From assembly GCF_031877795.1 (NCBI RefSeq), contig NC_133933.1, positions 63,686,984-63,750,983 on the forward strand: a stretch of DNA of 64,000 nt. Direction: 5' to 3'. The position numbers and the translations under genes were made by a program. The notes beneath the pieces are model-generated. The model worked only from the letters and a program-made list of their open reading frames with translations, had not been told where the DNA came from and made no database searches. Source of the stretch: Strix aluco. Its lineage: Eukaryota > Chordata > Aves > Strigiformes > Strigidae. Every line of letters starts with the position of its first letter. The stretch's first letter is position 1. Positions 1 to 10,946 of this stretch are shown in pieces.

Positions 1-3000
1 CACCATTTTTGTATTTAACAGCTTTTGTGGTAATTTTGCCCTTGAGACTTCGAATATTTCATATAGGAGCTACCCTACTTGTGCTAGTGACTCAGTTTGT
101 CACAATCTCAGAAAGTCAAGGTTGTTGCTGTAATCAGTGCTTCATAGACCCATACTATGATTTTTTTTTCCTAGATCTTTATAAAAGAGCCTGTTTTCCT
201 GTTCTCTCCTTATTTTACGAAGAGCTGAAGTTATATTTACTTTTTTGAAGACTTGGAAGCATGTATAATTATTTTTTTCCTGGCACATTTCCAGTGTTTT
301 TAATCTCTTCCGACATAATTTGAAATCAATCTGCTAAATTCATTAGACAGCTTCTTAATATCTTTATCCATGTGACAAGCATGGTCACTTGGAGCTCATG
401 ATTTGTAGATCTGTATTTCCCTGTTGCATTTTATTGCTGGTTATTTTTACAAGCTCTTCATTAGGTTGATTGCCCAAGTATCTCTTCTCATTCTTAAGAA
501 ATTTTTTTCACATGAAACACAGTATCTCATCCATTACGAAATCAGCATTTTCTCTATTTTCTTTCTTTCACCATAAATCCATCAGCTACCATTACGTGGA
601 TCTGCAAGTCTGTAGTACTTAGCCTTCTCTTGAAGGCCTGAGTTATTTCTTGGATTTTGATACAGGGTATTTTATTCTTTGGTAATCCATTATGAAGAAA
701 CACGGAACCTATCTCACTCCATGCACTTTTTTTTAGAGGAATTAGTTTGGTTTACTTTTATTATCATGTCTCTAGGAATTCTCTAATGCCTTATAAAGTG
801 ATAGATTTTACTTCTATCTGCCTCTGTGTCACAACAGGTTTATTTCTTTATTTTTAAGAAATTTGCTTGTACTCCTGCATTCCTAGGCATCTCCAGTGCT
901 TAGGTAGTTCTTTGTGTGCCAAATTGCCTTCTTTCCAGTTCTCCTTTCCTTTCCTGCATGAAAATTCTGTAGTTAGCGTTTGTTTTCTTACTTGCACATA
1001 CCACTGAAAATTGTAGGAACCATAATAGTGCATGCGCAACATTCATTACCAGTGAGATATACAGGAAAGTCCTCTCACAAACGTTCACTTCAGTATTTGT
1101 AGCATTGATCTGGAAATAGCAGTCCAGCTGATCCAGGGAACGTTAACTCTGACCATCCTAGTGTACTTTTTCCTTTGCTTTTCATATTCTTTTTATTAGG
1201 AGTAAGTATTTCTATCATGACAGTAGAAAGATCAGCAAGGATACGAGCCCCACATTGCTGGAAGTTTTACGAGTGTGTTTCCTTGTATATTTAATGTCAT
1301 ACAATTTAGCATTGCCCAAAATGGAATTTAGGGCTCCTACCAAGTCAACATTACTACAGTCAAGGTTGATAGAGGTTTTTCATTAAAGCATTTTACTTCA
1401 CAGTTAAAATGGATTAAGGGCACATGCTGTAAATGGACTTCAGCATTTTGCTTTGTGTTGAGGTGTGTTTTGGAAGCAATTTTTTTGATTGTGCCTATTT
1501 ACTGCATTTTTGTTCACATCACAGAGCAGTATTGGAGCACATGAACTAGATTTCTTTCAGAAGATGTGCTTCCGGAACGCACCCAGCATGCTCTAACCAT
1601 TCACGGACATTCAGTCCATAAGAACAAACAGTAGCTAGTCTGAAGTAAAATCCCTGGAACAGGTATAGTTTCCCCTTTGGCTTCAGAGGTGTTTCTCTTC
1701 ATAGACCTACTCGTAAGCACTGTATTACTTGCTAGTGGAGCCATTGACTTGGTGGGCTTTGCGGCTCAGTTGTTGCACAGTATCTGCAATACCATGATTT
1801 TGACTGTGAAATCCTACAGCTGTTGGGAACAGTTGCACAGCTTCATCCCTCCACTCTTTACCAATCTATTGTATCCATTTAGTGTGGTATTTTTGCATAC
1901 TTTCTGTTCCTTCATAGCATTGTCATTCAGTGCTGTCAGTCTCCTCCAAACTTTTTGTTGTTGGTACTTTATTTAGAGATGCTGAGGTAATTCAACCTGT
2001 TTTTCTCCATCTTGAGAACTGTAACAATTCTTTAATGTTACTAGTGTTTAGAAAATTTTTAACAAATTTAATTTAAAATTCAAAGTAAATAATTTCTGGC
2101 TTTGACATTAGAAATGTGTAAAATATATTGCCATGTACAACAACTATGTTAACATGTATGTTTTGTGTAGCTTAGAAAAAAAAATCAGATTTTCCTCAGG
2201 AAGAAAATTGAAAAATATTGTTTCCTTAGCTGTTTGTATTTATTATTTGTCAAATAAACACAGAATTTTAGGCTTTGTCTAATTTGCTTTAATTTGTGCC
2301 TTTTGATGTGAAAATAAATACAGAGATGGCTGAAAATCTCTATGCACATATATAATTGAACTTCTGTATTTGTAGAACTTATTAAACTTGTCTTACCTTC
2401 AGAATCTGCTGTTCCTCTGAAACAGTGGAAATTCTAAGTGGAAAATAAAGTCAGTAGATCTGAAGTAAGAAGATACTGGTAGAATAATTTCTACAGTAGA
2501 TTTTTTAACTCTTTAGATTTCAGTGCTTGTCTTTTTTGTTACAATCATAGGCTTTTTTATTTCATTTGAAATGCTGGCATTGAAAAATTCATGTGATTAA
2601 TAGCTGTTAAGACTTTTGGCACTAGAAAAAAACCACCATGCCAGCCCTGTAAACAAATCTGAGTTCCTTGTTTAGTTTTGTGTTGGCTGTTTAGACCCAA
2701 GAATAGTCTATCTTTATATTATGTGTTGGTTTTATCAGATGGCTTTGAGAACTTCACTGAACACATCCACCTTTCCTAATATAAACCCTGCTCTGGTTCA
2801 CTTTTGAAAGCTGTTTGCAGCCTGTGTTTTCCTAGAGTATTTCATGTTGGTCACTGTTAAATAGAACAAAAAAAAAAAAAAAAAAGCAAGCCTGAAATGT
2901 ATGTGAATAAGAGGAGAGGCTTTAGAATGGAAAATGAAGAAGAGATATACAGCACCTGAAAAAGTTTTATAACTGCTTAATGGAGCTTTATGAGGCTACT

Positions 3001-5424
3001 TATCTTTTCGGTATTGATTCAGTTGAAATGCACTAGAGTTGGGTAAGAGGAAAATGAATTCAGATGATACAATGAGTTCAAGTAAATTACCTTCAGCTAA
3101 TTTAAAACTGTGTACTCGTATTGCCTGGAACACATTAATGATTTTCTTTTGAAGATCAGTGCTGAACCTTCACTAAAGCAGTAAGTCAGCTGCTACCATT
3201 ATTTGTTTTCAATGTACCCCAGTGGTTGTAGGCATTCCTTTGTTATTTAACATGCTGTTTGGCTACTGCTCTTCAGAGAAGATGGATTTTGTTGGTCTTT
3301 TTGAAGTTTGAAAATTCAGTTAACAGATTTTTAAGGTCTGCATAGTAAGGTTGGTTGAAGGGCTATAGTTTAATTGAAATAAGCAGGCGTGAATAACAGT
3401 ATGTTAATCAAGAATGAGTTATTCACACTGAATTACTAATTGAAAGCTTGACTTTAAAAGATGCTGACGGTTTTCTTCTTAGTAAGGTACTTACGCAAGG
3501 TTTTGGCTTTAAGCCTGTGGGTAATCCCTCTGAAATGATATGGGACCACTTCAATTGTTTGGCTGGCACTGTTCATCATTTTGTGGGGAGAAAAAAATTA
3601 CTTGCAGCTTATATGAGCTCAATTTATGTAACAGGAAGTCAGTGCATTTATCTTTGTGAAAGCATGTGTGTTGGAAAATAAGTAACTGAGTAAGGATCTG
3701 CCTGTCAAAAAGTAGTTGGTCTTGGGAGTCTTAAACCACTTAGACACGTTTAAAATACTACCTGTCTACTGTGACCAAGTAGTCTGCTTGCACACTTTCT
3801 GAGTGTAATGCATGTGCATCCATCATTAAGCTATTCAGTGGTGCAATTGGAGGACCTGAAAATATCAGAGGAAGTATTCATAGTGATCATACAGTAAAGG
3901 AAGCAGAAGTCTTGCATAGAGTGTATCACAATGTCTTATTAAACTAGAATGGGCATTTTAGGGAATTGCTGTAATATTAGTAGAAATAGTTATGATCGGG
4001 AATATCTTCAACAGATGTTGGATTTTGTAACATCTTTCAGTAATTTGATACAGATAGAAGAAATCTGTCGTAAAGCAGAACATATTGCTTTAACAGAATC
4101 CTTGAAATAGTAGCAGTGAATAGGCACGTCTTACCTCTGGATATGTTTTTTTTATTCTGCTTGTTTGCTTCCAAATTTTCTTTGCTGCATTGGATTTATA
4201 GTTGTATTCATTTGTCTGTAGTGTTTCTCTTGCACAGCAGAACTGTAGTGTGGCAAATGAATCTAACAGGATTTTGAAAAATCTGCAGATGTTATAACTA
4301 ATCAGGCTATGAATTAAATATGTATTGTTCTTAGAAGCTCTCAAAAATCATGCCAGTTTGTGTTAAAGAAGCTTAATTTGGCAGTAGGTGTACTACCTGC
4401 TTAGCTAGCTGGACATTACTGAAACACCTACCTGTCTTGTCATCTCAAGGAATGAATGATAATTTTGTATAAACAGTTCATAGGAATGATATAGAGCCAA
4501 AAGCATTCCTGGTAATACTCATTGGATTTATATAATGCTGAATTTGGCTTGTTATTGTGCAAGTGCTTGCCAGAAAACTTGTGGTTTGCACCTTGATTCT
4601 TCACATTGTCAAGATTAAGTTAATCAAGAAACAACCTAAAAATAATGAAAGCTCATATCAAGTTATTGCATCTGCACTGCTGCCTAATTTCTATACATCC
4701 TCTAGAGTATTGAGTAGAGTGTAGTATATTCCTTAAAGTGTATATATAATGTATTAAAATGGGGGGGTGGGGGTGGAATTTTTGCTCATAGAGGCTGTAT
4801 TGCCAGCTGTATCTTTATAAAACTACCTGCATCAAAGGAATTCTTGCTCTGGAAAACTTCTGTAGCACCTTAATTCCTACATGTGAAAACCAATTATAAA
4901 AAGACCAAGTCTTGCCTAGTGTTTTTGAACTTGGAAATATGCTTGGATTTTGCCTATGGGCCTCTCTCTGAACTGCTAGCTATTCTAGGGTAAAATGAGT
5001 AGTGTGGAAGTGATTCACCTCACCTGGAATCAGGGAGGTTTTGAGGTGTCTGATGCAGTTAGTTACACACGGACTGTGCAGCTAGGCTTTCCAAATGACT
5101 TTGAACAAGAATAAGCAAAGCATTTGAATTACAGTGCTCACAAAATACTATTTTAAAAGTTACCAAAACCCTTACATGAGCACTGTGAATGAATCATAAT
5201 TTACTTTGATAGTAATCCAAAGCACTGGCTCAGTTATGCATGCTTTTTTTTTTTCCTTGGGCAGCATGCAATGGGATTTTTGGGTGGCTAACCGTGGAAT
5301 GATACTAATGGCTTTCTTTTTTTCTCTTCACACCCCATTCTTTTCCATACCTTTTTGTCCATATTCTCCCTTTTTTCTCTGTTTTGTTTGCCTTATATGA
5401 TTTTGACACCCTTCCATTCTACAG
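1..5424 (+). other. Probable last intron of the upstream plus-strand gene
   Basis: This AT-rich, stop-dense stretch precedes the coding exon at 5425, so it is inferred to be the intron before the final exon. It ends in a pyrimidine-rich tract and CAG acceptor at 5410-5424. I see no other plus-strand exon in it. It contains an 18-base A run at 2868-2885 and a short G-rich run near 4761-4777. Its first 2 kb hold minus-strand coding-like fragments listed separately. If the real acceptor lies elsewhere, or the gene has a noncoding exon here, the assignment would change. Confidence 0.5.
280..2030 (-). pseudogene. Possible decayed retrocopy or other broken coding relic
   Basis: Read on the minus strand, this stretch gives successive open segments of 20-45 codons. 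They follow each other in different frames with few stops and no obvious introns between them. Examples are WRDEAVQLFPTAVGFHSQ near 1800-1850, NVDLVGALNSILGNAKLYD near 1290-1350 and KIQEITQAFKRRLSTTDLQ near 610-670. Such a pattern fits an old processed pseudogene with several frameshifts. The caution is that this strand is A-rich, which lowers stop density in some frames and makes random peptides look Lys/Asn-rich. I recognise no parent protein and see no poly(A) tail or target duplication. The lower edge may lie outside the window. Confidence 0.22.
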
Positions 5425-5826
5425 TGTGACCAAGATCAGTGCATTCAGAGCACTAAATTCGTTTTGCAGGCCGCTGCCACCCCCCTACTACAGAGTGAGC
5501 CAAGCATAACTAGTGAAGAGCTGCCTTTACCAGGAAAGACTTCTATCAGTGGGCCTTGTGCAACTCTAACTCTAGGGCAACCAACACCACCATCTTCTAT
5601 GCCAAATCTCACATCAGATACAGGTTTGACAGACATGATACCATTAAAAGAGGAGCACGAAGGTCATCAGTTTCTCACTCCTGAAGAAGCTCCGTCACCC
5701 CCTGGGATGCTGCCAAGTGGAAGTCCTATTACACACAGCCATACAATGCACGTCCTGAGTCTAGCCAGCCAGGATTCATTGCATGAAGACTCAGTGCGTG
5801 GTCTTGTGAAGCTTAGCTCAGTTTGA
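5425..5826 (+). CDS. Final coding exon of an unrecognised plus-strand gene (Ser/Thr/Pro-rich C-terminal tail)
   Basis: The exon is open in phase 0 from a CAG acceptor at 5424 to a TGA at 5824-5826, giving about 133 residues. A weaker acceptor at 5469 would drop the first 15 codons (starting CDQDQC) and begin at AAATPLLQ. The peptide is hydrophilic and low in hydrophobic runs, with many Ser, Thr, Pro and Glu. It holds TP and SP pairs (QPTPPSS, LTPEEAPSPPG) and ends in a more amphipathic stretch closing with HEDSVRGLVKLSSV. There is no zinc finger, kinase motif, membrane segment or prenylation box. This is typical of a disordered regulatory tail of a signalling, scaffold or transcription protein, but that is inference. 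Codon use and composition differ sharply from the AT-rich flanks, which is the main reason to call it coding. I do not recognise the family and give no symbol. Confidence 0.85.
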   Translation, partial: CDQDQCIQSTKFVLQAAATPLLQSEPSITSEELPLPGKTSISGPCATLTLGQPTPPSSMPNLTSDTGLTDMIPLKEEHEGHQFLTPEEAPSPPGMLPSGSPITHSHTMHVLSLASQDSLHEDSVRGLVKLSSV

Positions 5827-6670
5827 ACAGCTTTTTTGAACACTGCACCGTTTCTTGGTGTCTATACAAATCTCTACTTAACAGGAGTGACACTGCAGTA
5901 CCACTGTAAGACTTCGTAACATGCCTATAATGGAAACTTTATCGCGTAATGGAGTCTACTAAAAAGACAAGGTTTTTTTTCAATGGAGCCATGGCATTTT
6001 TTGACCAGGTTGTTAATGGTTGTGCTTTGATGGTGACTGCATTTTATTTTTAAACAAAACCAGAAATGGTCAATAATCTTATTTCCTGAAGCCTGGGTAC
6101 AGCAAGTTGGAAGTCAGCCTGTAACAAACACCATGTACAGTACAAAAGAGAGAGATTTTTGGATGTAAGTGTCATGCTCTGTGTTCTATGCTCTTGTAAT
6201 ACACACTTGTTAAGGCTTACCACACTTGTGGCCAGAATGATCTGCACTTACATGTTATGCTACTAATATTTGAGATAGAAAATTACCATTCCATTTGTTA
6301 ATACAAAAAAAAAAAAAGACTGCAGATATGGATTTGCATGCCACGCTACAGTATGTGTTACAGTGGTGTTGGTATTAAGAGAAAGTGCTGCTTTTTTATT
6401 TGTGACTTTCAAAGTGCTGTTTCATTTAAAGACAGTGCAACAAACAAATTAATGGACTATATTATTTTTTCAATTTATTAAAGTTTATTTTAAATTAATC
6501 AGTGGTGCCTAGAAGATGGAGAATTACTGATTTGATCATGTTGCATATCATTTAACCTTTAAGTGTTTGGAGTGAGGTGTTGTGTTGTGCCATACCATGA
6601 GATTCTTCCACTCCCTAATGTGATACAATTACCTGTGGACCTCCAATAAAATGACATCCTCTATTTCTTG
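5827..6670 (+). other. 3' untranslated region of the upstream gene (shortest form)
   Basis: The region directly follows the stop codon and is AT-rich with no continuing frame. It runs to a canonical AATAAA at 6645-6650. An alternative ATTAAA is at 6477-6482. A further AATAAA at 8505-8510 would allow a UTR about 1.9 kb longer. Which end is used cannot be seen from sequence alone. Confidence 0.6.
6645..6650 (+). terminator. Candidate polyadenylation signal AATAAA
   Basis: A perfect hexamer lies about 820 bases after the stop codon. It is followed by GT-rich sequence (TGTGTACAG, then TTTTCGTGGGG), as expected downstream of a cleavage site. It is the best-supported 3' end of the gene whose last exon is 5425-5826. 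Confidence 0.55.
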
Positions 6671-7542
6671 GACATGTGTACAGTTATCCTTGCACAGTTT
6701 TCGTGGGGAGTGAGGGGGAAATCATGACTTGTTGACATGGTTTGTAAAGATTTGACTGGAATATGTTTACATAATGAAACCAGAGCTATGGAGGAAGAGC
6801 TGGATACAGTCAAGTTTGCTTCAGCATCTTTTATGGTTTTGTCCAAGATGTGTATTTGTTCCCATAAGAAATCTTTATTTGGGAACAGTGGAGTTAGCTT
6901 CTGCTTGGACTGTAAATCTGTATTGCTTATCATATGGCTAAAGGGTGAGGGGCTTAAGAATCAAGACGAAGACAGACAGCTTAGTAAAGTAATCTTACCT
7001 GGTTAACAATAGGCTGTAGCTGCCCCCAGCCATCATTCTTCATTTGTATTTGTCCTTTAATATTTTAAATGGAAATCTTGATTTTATAGAATTCTTCTGT
7101 GCTTTTCTTTTTTGTTTAAGTAAAACACAACAAAAAGGTTAAAGAGTTTTTTATAATTATTTTTCATGATGGCTGAAGAGAACCTTAGTTAAGTTGAGAA
7201 AGTTTAATAGCTTTAATACTGTATTTAACATGCTTTTCAGGATGTGGAACCTGGATTATTCTTTTCTCAGGACAAACTAAGTGCAGAATGTACTTTATCT
7301 GATGCTTCTGTGGCATGAAAGTGTTCACTAGTTAGGAAATGGAACAGTTCTGTATTGTTCACTGTGGTCATTCAGTGACACCAAGATAAAAATCTTTCTG
7401 TTTTTACTTGCATTGTTGAAATTGAGGACAATCAGTCTGCAGGAAATCAGTCACCCATACTATTGAAGCATCAGACAAGATACTGACAAAAACCCTACTC
7501 CTCTAAGATTTCATAAGCAATCTGTTTCTATAATTGATGATG

Positions 7543-7815
7543 CTACTTTTGACCTAATTCCGCGTGTAGAACATAGCAACACTTTCTGTCTGTAACTACC
7601 ATAATGGGTCCACCAAAGAACCTCTGGCAGATAAGTCTGTCCCAGCTATTGGAGCCACCCTTCCAGAATTTTCCTGAAGCTGGGGACAGTCTTGAGTTCT
7701 CTCCGGCATCCAAACTGTAGTGACTGACATGTCCCAATAAGCCCCAAGTAGCAGCATTTATTTCTGTGTCTGCTCCTGAAGAAGAGTCAGTGATGCTCAT
7801 CATCTTGATTTCCTC
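7543..7815 (-). pseudogene. Minus-strand open segment with protein-like composition, origin unknown
   Basis: An 86-codon open frame starts MMSITDSSSGADTEIN and continues through balanced, mixed-composition residues such as WGLLGHVSHYSLDAG. It stays open some way upstream of the first Met (SGKEEIK). Local base composition is less AT-biased than the flanks. It has no recognisable domain, promoter or clear splice structure, and it lies where a long 3' UTR of the upstream gene might be. It could be a retrocopy fragment, an old repeat or chance. Confidence 0.2.
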
Positions 7816-10369
7816 TTTCCCTGATGTGGCTTCTCACGTATGAAGCCATGAACAACAGCATTACAGTAGGTAATGGATTGAGGGCTGGAGATACTGGTCT
7901 CATAGACCTGGGTAAAGAATCCCAGCTTGGAGTTTATAGACCAGTACTTGACTGAATCATTATCTCATAGGTGTCTGTGGGTAGTTAACTGTGGATGCAT
8001 TACTCATTATGTGGAAGGGGAGGTCAAATACTTTTAATGTGGTACCAAAACTTTCCACTTGAAGCAGTAATGATGAGGATTACTATTTTAAGGAAATTGT
8101 TCTTTTTAAGTCTCCCTGAAATGCCTGAGGGATTTTATGCTTCCAAGAATACCAACTTCGTGACAACATTTGTATGTCATTGCCACTAGGGAGTAGTGCA
8201 GAAAGCTACTACTACTAGAAAGCTCTGTGTGCACAATAAAATTAGTGTCAGTTTTAATATGAAACTCAAGGGAGAAGGACAGGATTAGAGTCTCTGTGCT
8301 GTTCCTTGTGCTCATGCTTTTCACCATCATTTTTTGAACCTTCTGTGTTGTTTATAAGTGAGGTGTAGGAATTATGTAACAAATTGGAAACATGCTACTT
8401 CAAACAAATGTGATAGTTATTGTAGTTGTTCAGATGACTTGTTTTTAAGATGACAACCTTATTTTTTTGACATGCTGTCTATGTTTTTAAGTTTGGCATG
8501 TGAGAATAAATTAAATACTTTGAGTTTGTGTATCTATATATTTATATCACCCCTGTTTTAAGTCTATTTTCCTTCCCATCTCAGCCTTTTTTAAATGGTG
8601 ACATCTCTAACCTCCCTGACACGACTGCCTTGCGAGGACATCTGCTGGAAGATTTCGGAACTAAGTCTATTAACCCACATGCTGTGGTAATTGCAGTCTT
8701 TGACAGCAGGCAGTGATTTAGCAGCAGGTTGATCGAAGAGGTGCCTCTAACTGTTTTTGGTCTGTTCCCCTCACCTTCATCACAGCTGTCTTCAGTGGGC
8801 GTTCACTTCATTGGAACTTGCATGTGCATCTGAAATGAGTCAGCAAAGTAACTATGGATCACTTACTCTGCAGATTTGATTTTTTTTTTTTTTTATTTTA
8901 CTTTGAGCTATGATTACAAAGCATGCACACGAGGGATCCAAAATGATAATCCCAGTGAATACTGCACAGGGTTTTTTCTATGTTTTTTTTCCTTTGGCAA
9001 TTAGTATACTAGTATTAAATAGCTCTTTCCATGTTAGTCTGATTTATAAATTTAGAACTGAAGCGAAAGTTAATATTTTCAGAAAAGTAATTTTTTCTTA
9101 AACGTCTAAAATCTTTGAATGTGTAAAAACTGGTTAGTTTATCTGATAAATATTTATTCTGCTTTGGTTTTTTAAATAACATTTTTTCCTTCTAGGTGTC
9201 TATATAATATGCTGTGTAGAACAAAATACAGTGCTTCATAAAATATTTTTAAAGGCTCTTTATTCTTGTGATTTCTCAAAGGCATTTCTGTTTTAAAAGG
9301 GAGTTCTATATTCATATCAGTTAAACAATAATATAATAAATGTCAAAATTATTGTATTTTTGTATTATAGTGCATCCTTTATCAACTTTTCATCTGTTCA
9401 CATTAACTGATGATACAGGTAGATGTATTTCTGCATTAAGTAGTTAATACACTCATTAAAAATAATCTTATAGGTGGAAGATTAGCTGTTTTGCAGTTGA
9501 TACTAGTGAATGATCTTAGAAGAAGCAAACTAATCTCAAACCCAAAGACCTATGGGTTAGCAGCATGTGTTACAAGGCAGATGACCAACTTGTGATATTG
9601 CAGATTTTGTATTTGTTTAAATCTATACAGTGAGTATAATATTCATGGTAAGTATATTATTGCCTAATGTTCAAAATATTAAATGAAGGAGCATCTCTGC
9701 AGAACTAACAAAATTGAACTTCTGTTTGTCTTTTAGTTCCCAAATCCACTATGGCTTGAAGAACAACTCAGCAATGTTATAGAGGGATACATTCCTTACT
9801 TTTGTTCTTTTCTGGTTTAAATTATATGTGGGAACTGTCGTCATGTATTTGTTGATTTTTCCCTTCTTATTGAGCAGTGGTACACTGAAGATGAACATGG
9901 TGTGTTCGGCCGTGGGCCAGCCTGATTCTTTGTTTTAAAAATCAGTTGCTGCCTGAATGATTTTGTTTTAAGGGCTGAAGTGAAACGAGGTAGTATACTT
10001 CAACACACTTTCAGATATTCTTAAACCCAGAATATGAATGGAATGTGTTTTAAATGGTTGCATATAGATTTAGTTCATTTAAACTAGAACTGTCCTAGTT
10101 TTCAGGATCCATCTGGGTCAGGGCTTCCTGGTTTTGATTTTATGCCTGCACAGACATTGCGGTTTGACATCTGGCTGAGTGCACTGCCTGGACTTCCAAA
10201 AGACTCGTGGGATTAAGTGAGCTACTTAAACATGTGCAAATCTGGATTAATTCTGAGTTGATGAAGCAATTCAGTTCCATCACCAGAAGGCAACTATCTG
10301 TTAACATTCAACTACAGAATTTGGAAGTTCAGCACAAACAATGCAGGGTGGGGAGGAGAACAGCTTTTG

Positions 10370-10580
10370 GATGTGAGGAAGAGAGAAAATACGAGTTTGT
10401 TTCTAAGGTAGGTCAGAGAGGACGAGAATAAGAAGATGAAAGAGAGAAGACTGAGTGAAAGCAGAACAGAGAAGATTAGCAGGTGACATGGAGGAAAAGA
10501 GGAATTACCTGTAAATGTGGAAGGAGGGGAGAGGTATAAACAAAAAAGACACATGGGGGAAAAAAAAGAGGGCAGCTGTC
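10370..10580 (+). repeat. Polypurine-rich tract
   Basis: About 210 bases are strongly biased to A and G on the plus strand (blocks such as GAAGAGAGAAAATACGAG and GGAAGGAGGGGAGAGG), with scattered pyrimidine interruptions. It is a low-complexity region. Tracts of this kind can form triplex structures, but nothing here shows a function. Confidence 0.5.
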
Positions 10581-10880
10581 AATATTAATCAATTTTTTTT
10601 AAAAAAACCCAATCGCTCACAATTCAAATATTTTTGTGAGAAATTTCTTAAAAATCATTCTGGAAAAAAAATTAAGAGAAATAAGGTCAGACTTTTGAGA
10701 GAAAACAACTGTAGCAAGATGATGAGAAAAATGCGAGGAGCTGATCTGCCTTCAAGCTCCTCTCCCCTAATTTTTCCTACTTCTGTTTTGAAAATACATC
10801 TGTAAATACAAAAACAGGTGAAAACTTGGTCCGTTTGAAGTTAATGGGAAGCTCAAGGCATTGACTATGTTGAAAATGGT

Positions 10881-10946
10881 AATTGCTTTAGCATTTTGCA
10901 TTTCCATACTGATAATTGTTTTAGCATTCTACATTTCCATACCAGA
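10881..10946 (+). repeat. Two-copy 33-bp tandem duplication
   Basis: Two adjacent 33-bp units share the cores TTTAGCATTTTGCATTTCCA and TTTAGCATTCTACATTTCCA and differ at only a few positions. This is a local duplication with no coding content. Confidence 0.75.

Noticed and set aside
8528..8716. Possible extra exon after a CTCAG acceptor near 8585 (peptide containing NGDISNLPDTTALRGHLL)
   Set aside because: It lies downstream of the terminal exon's stop and poly(A) signal, has no clear donor, and matches nothing I know. An alternative last exon is possible but unsupported.
10830..10865. TTGAAGTTAATGGGAAGCTC followed by CATTGAC, resembling words common in old amniote repeats
   Set aside because: Too short and without neighbouring landmarks to assign to a family.
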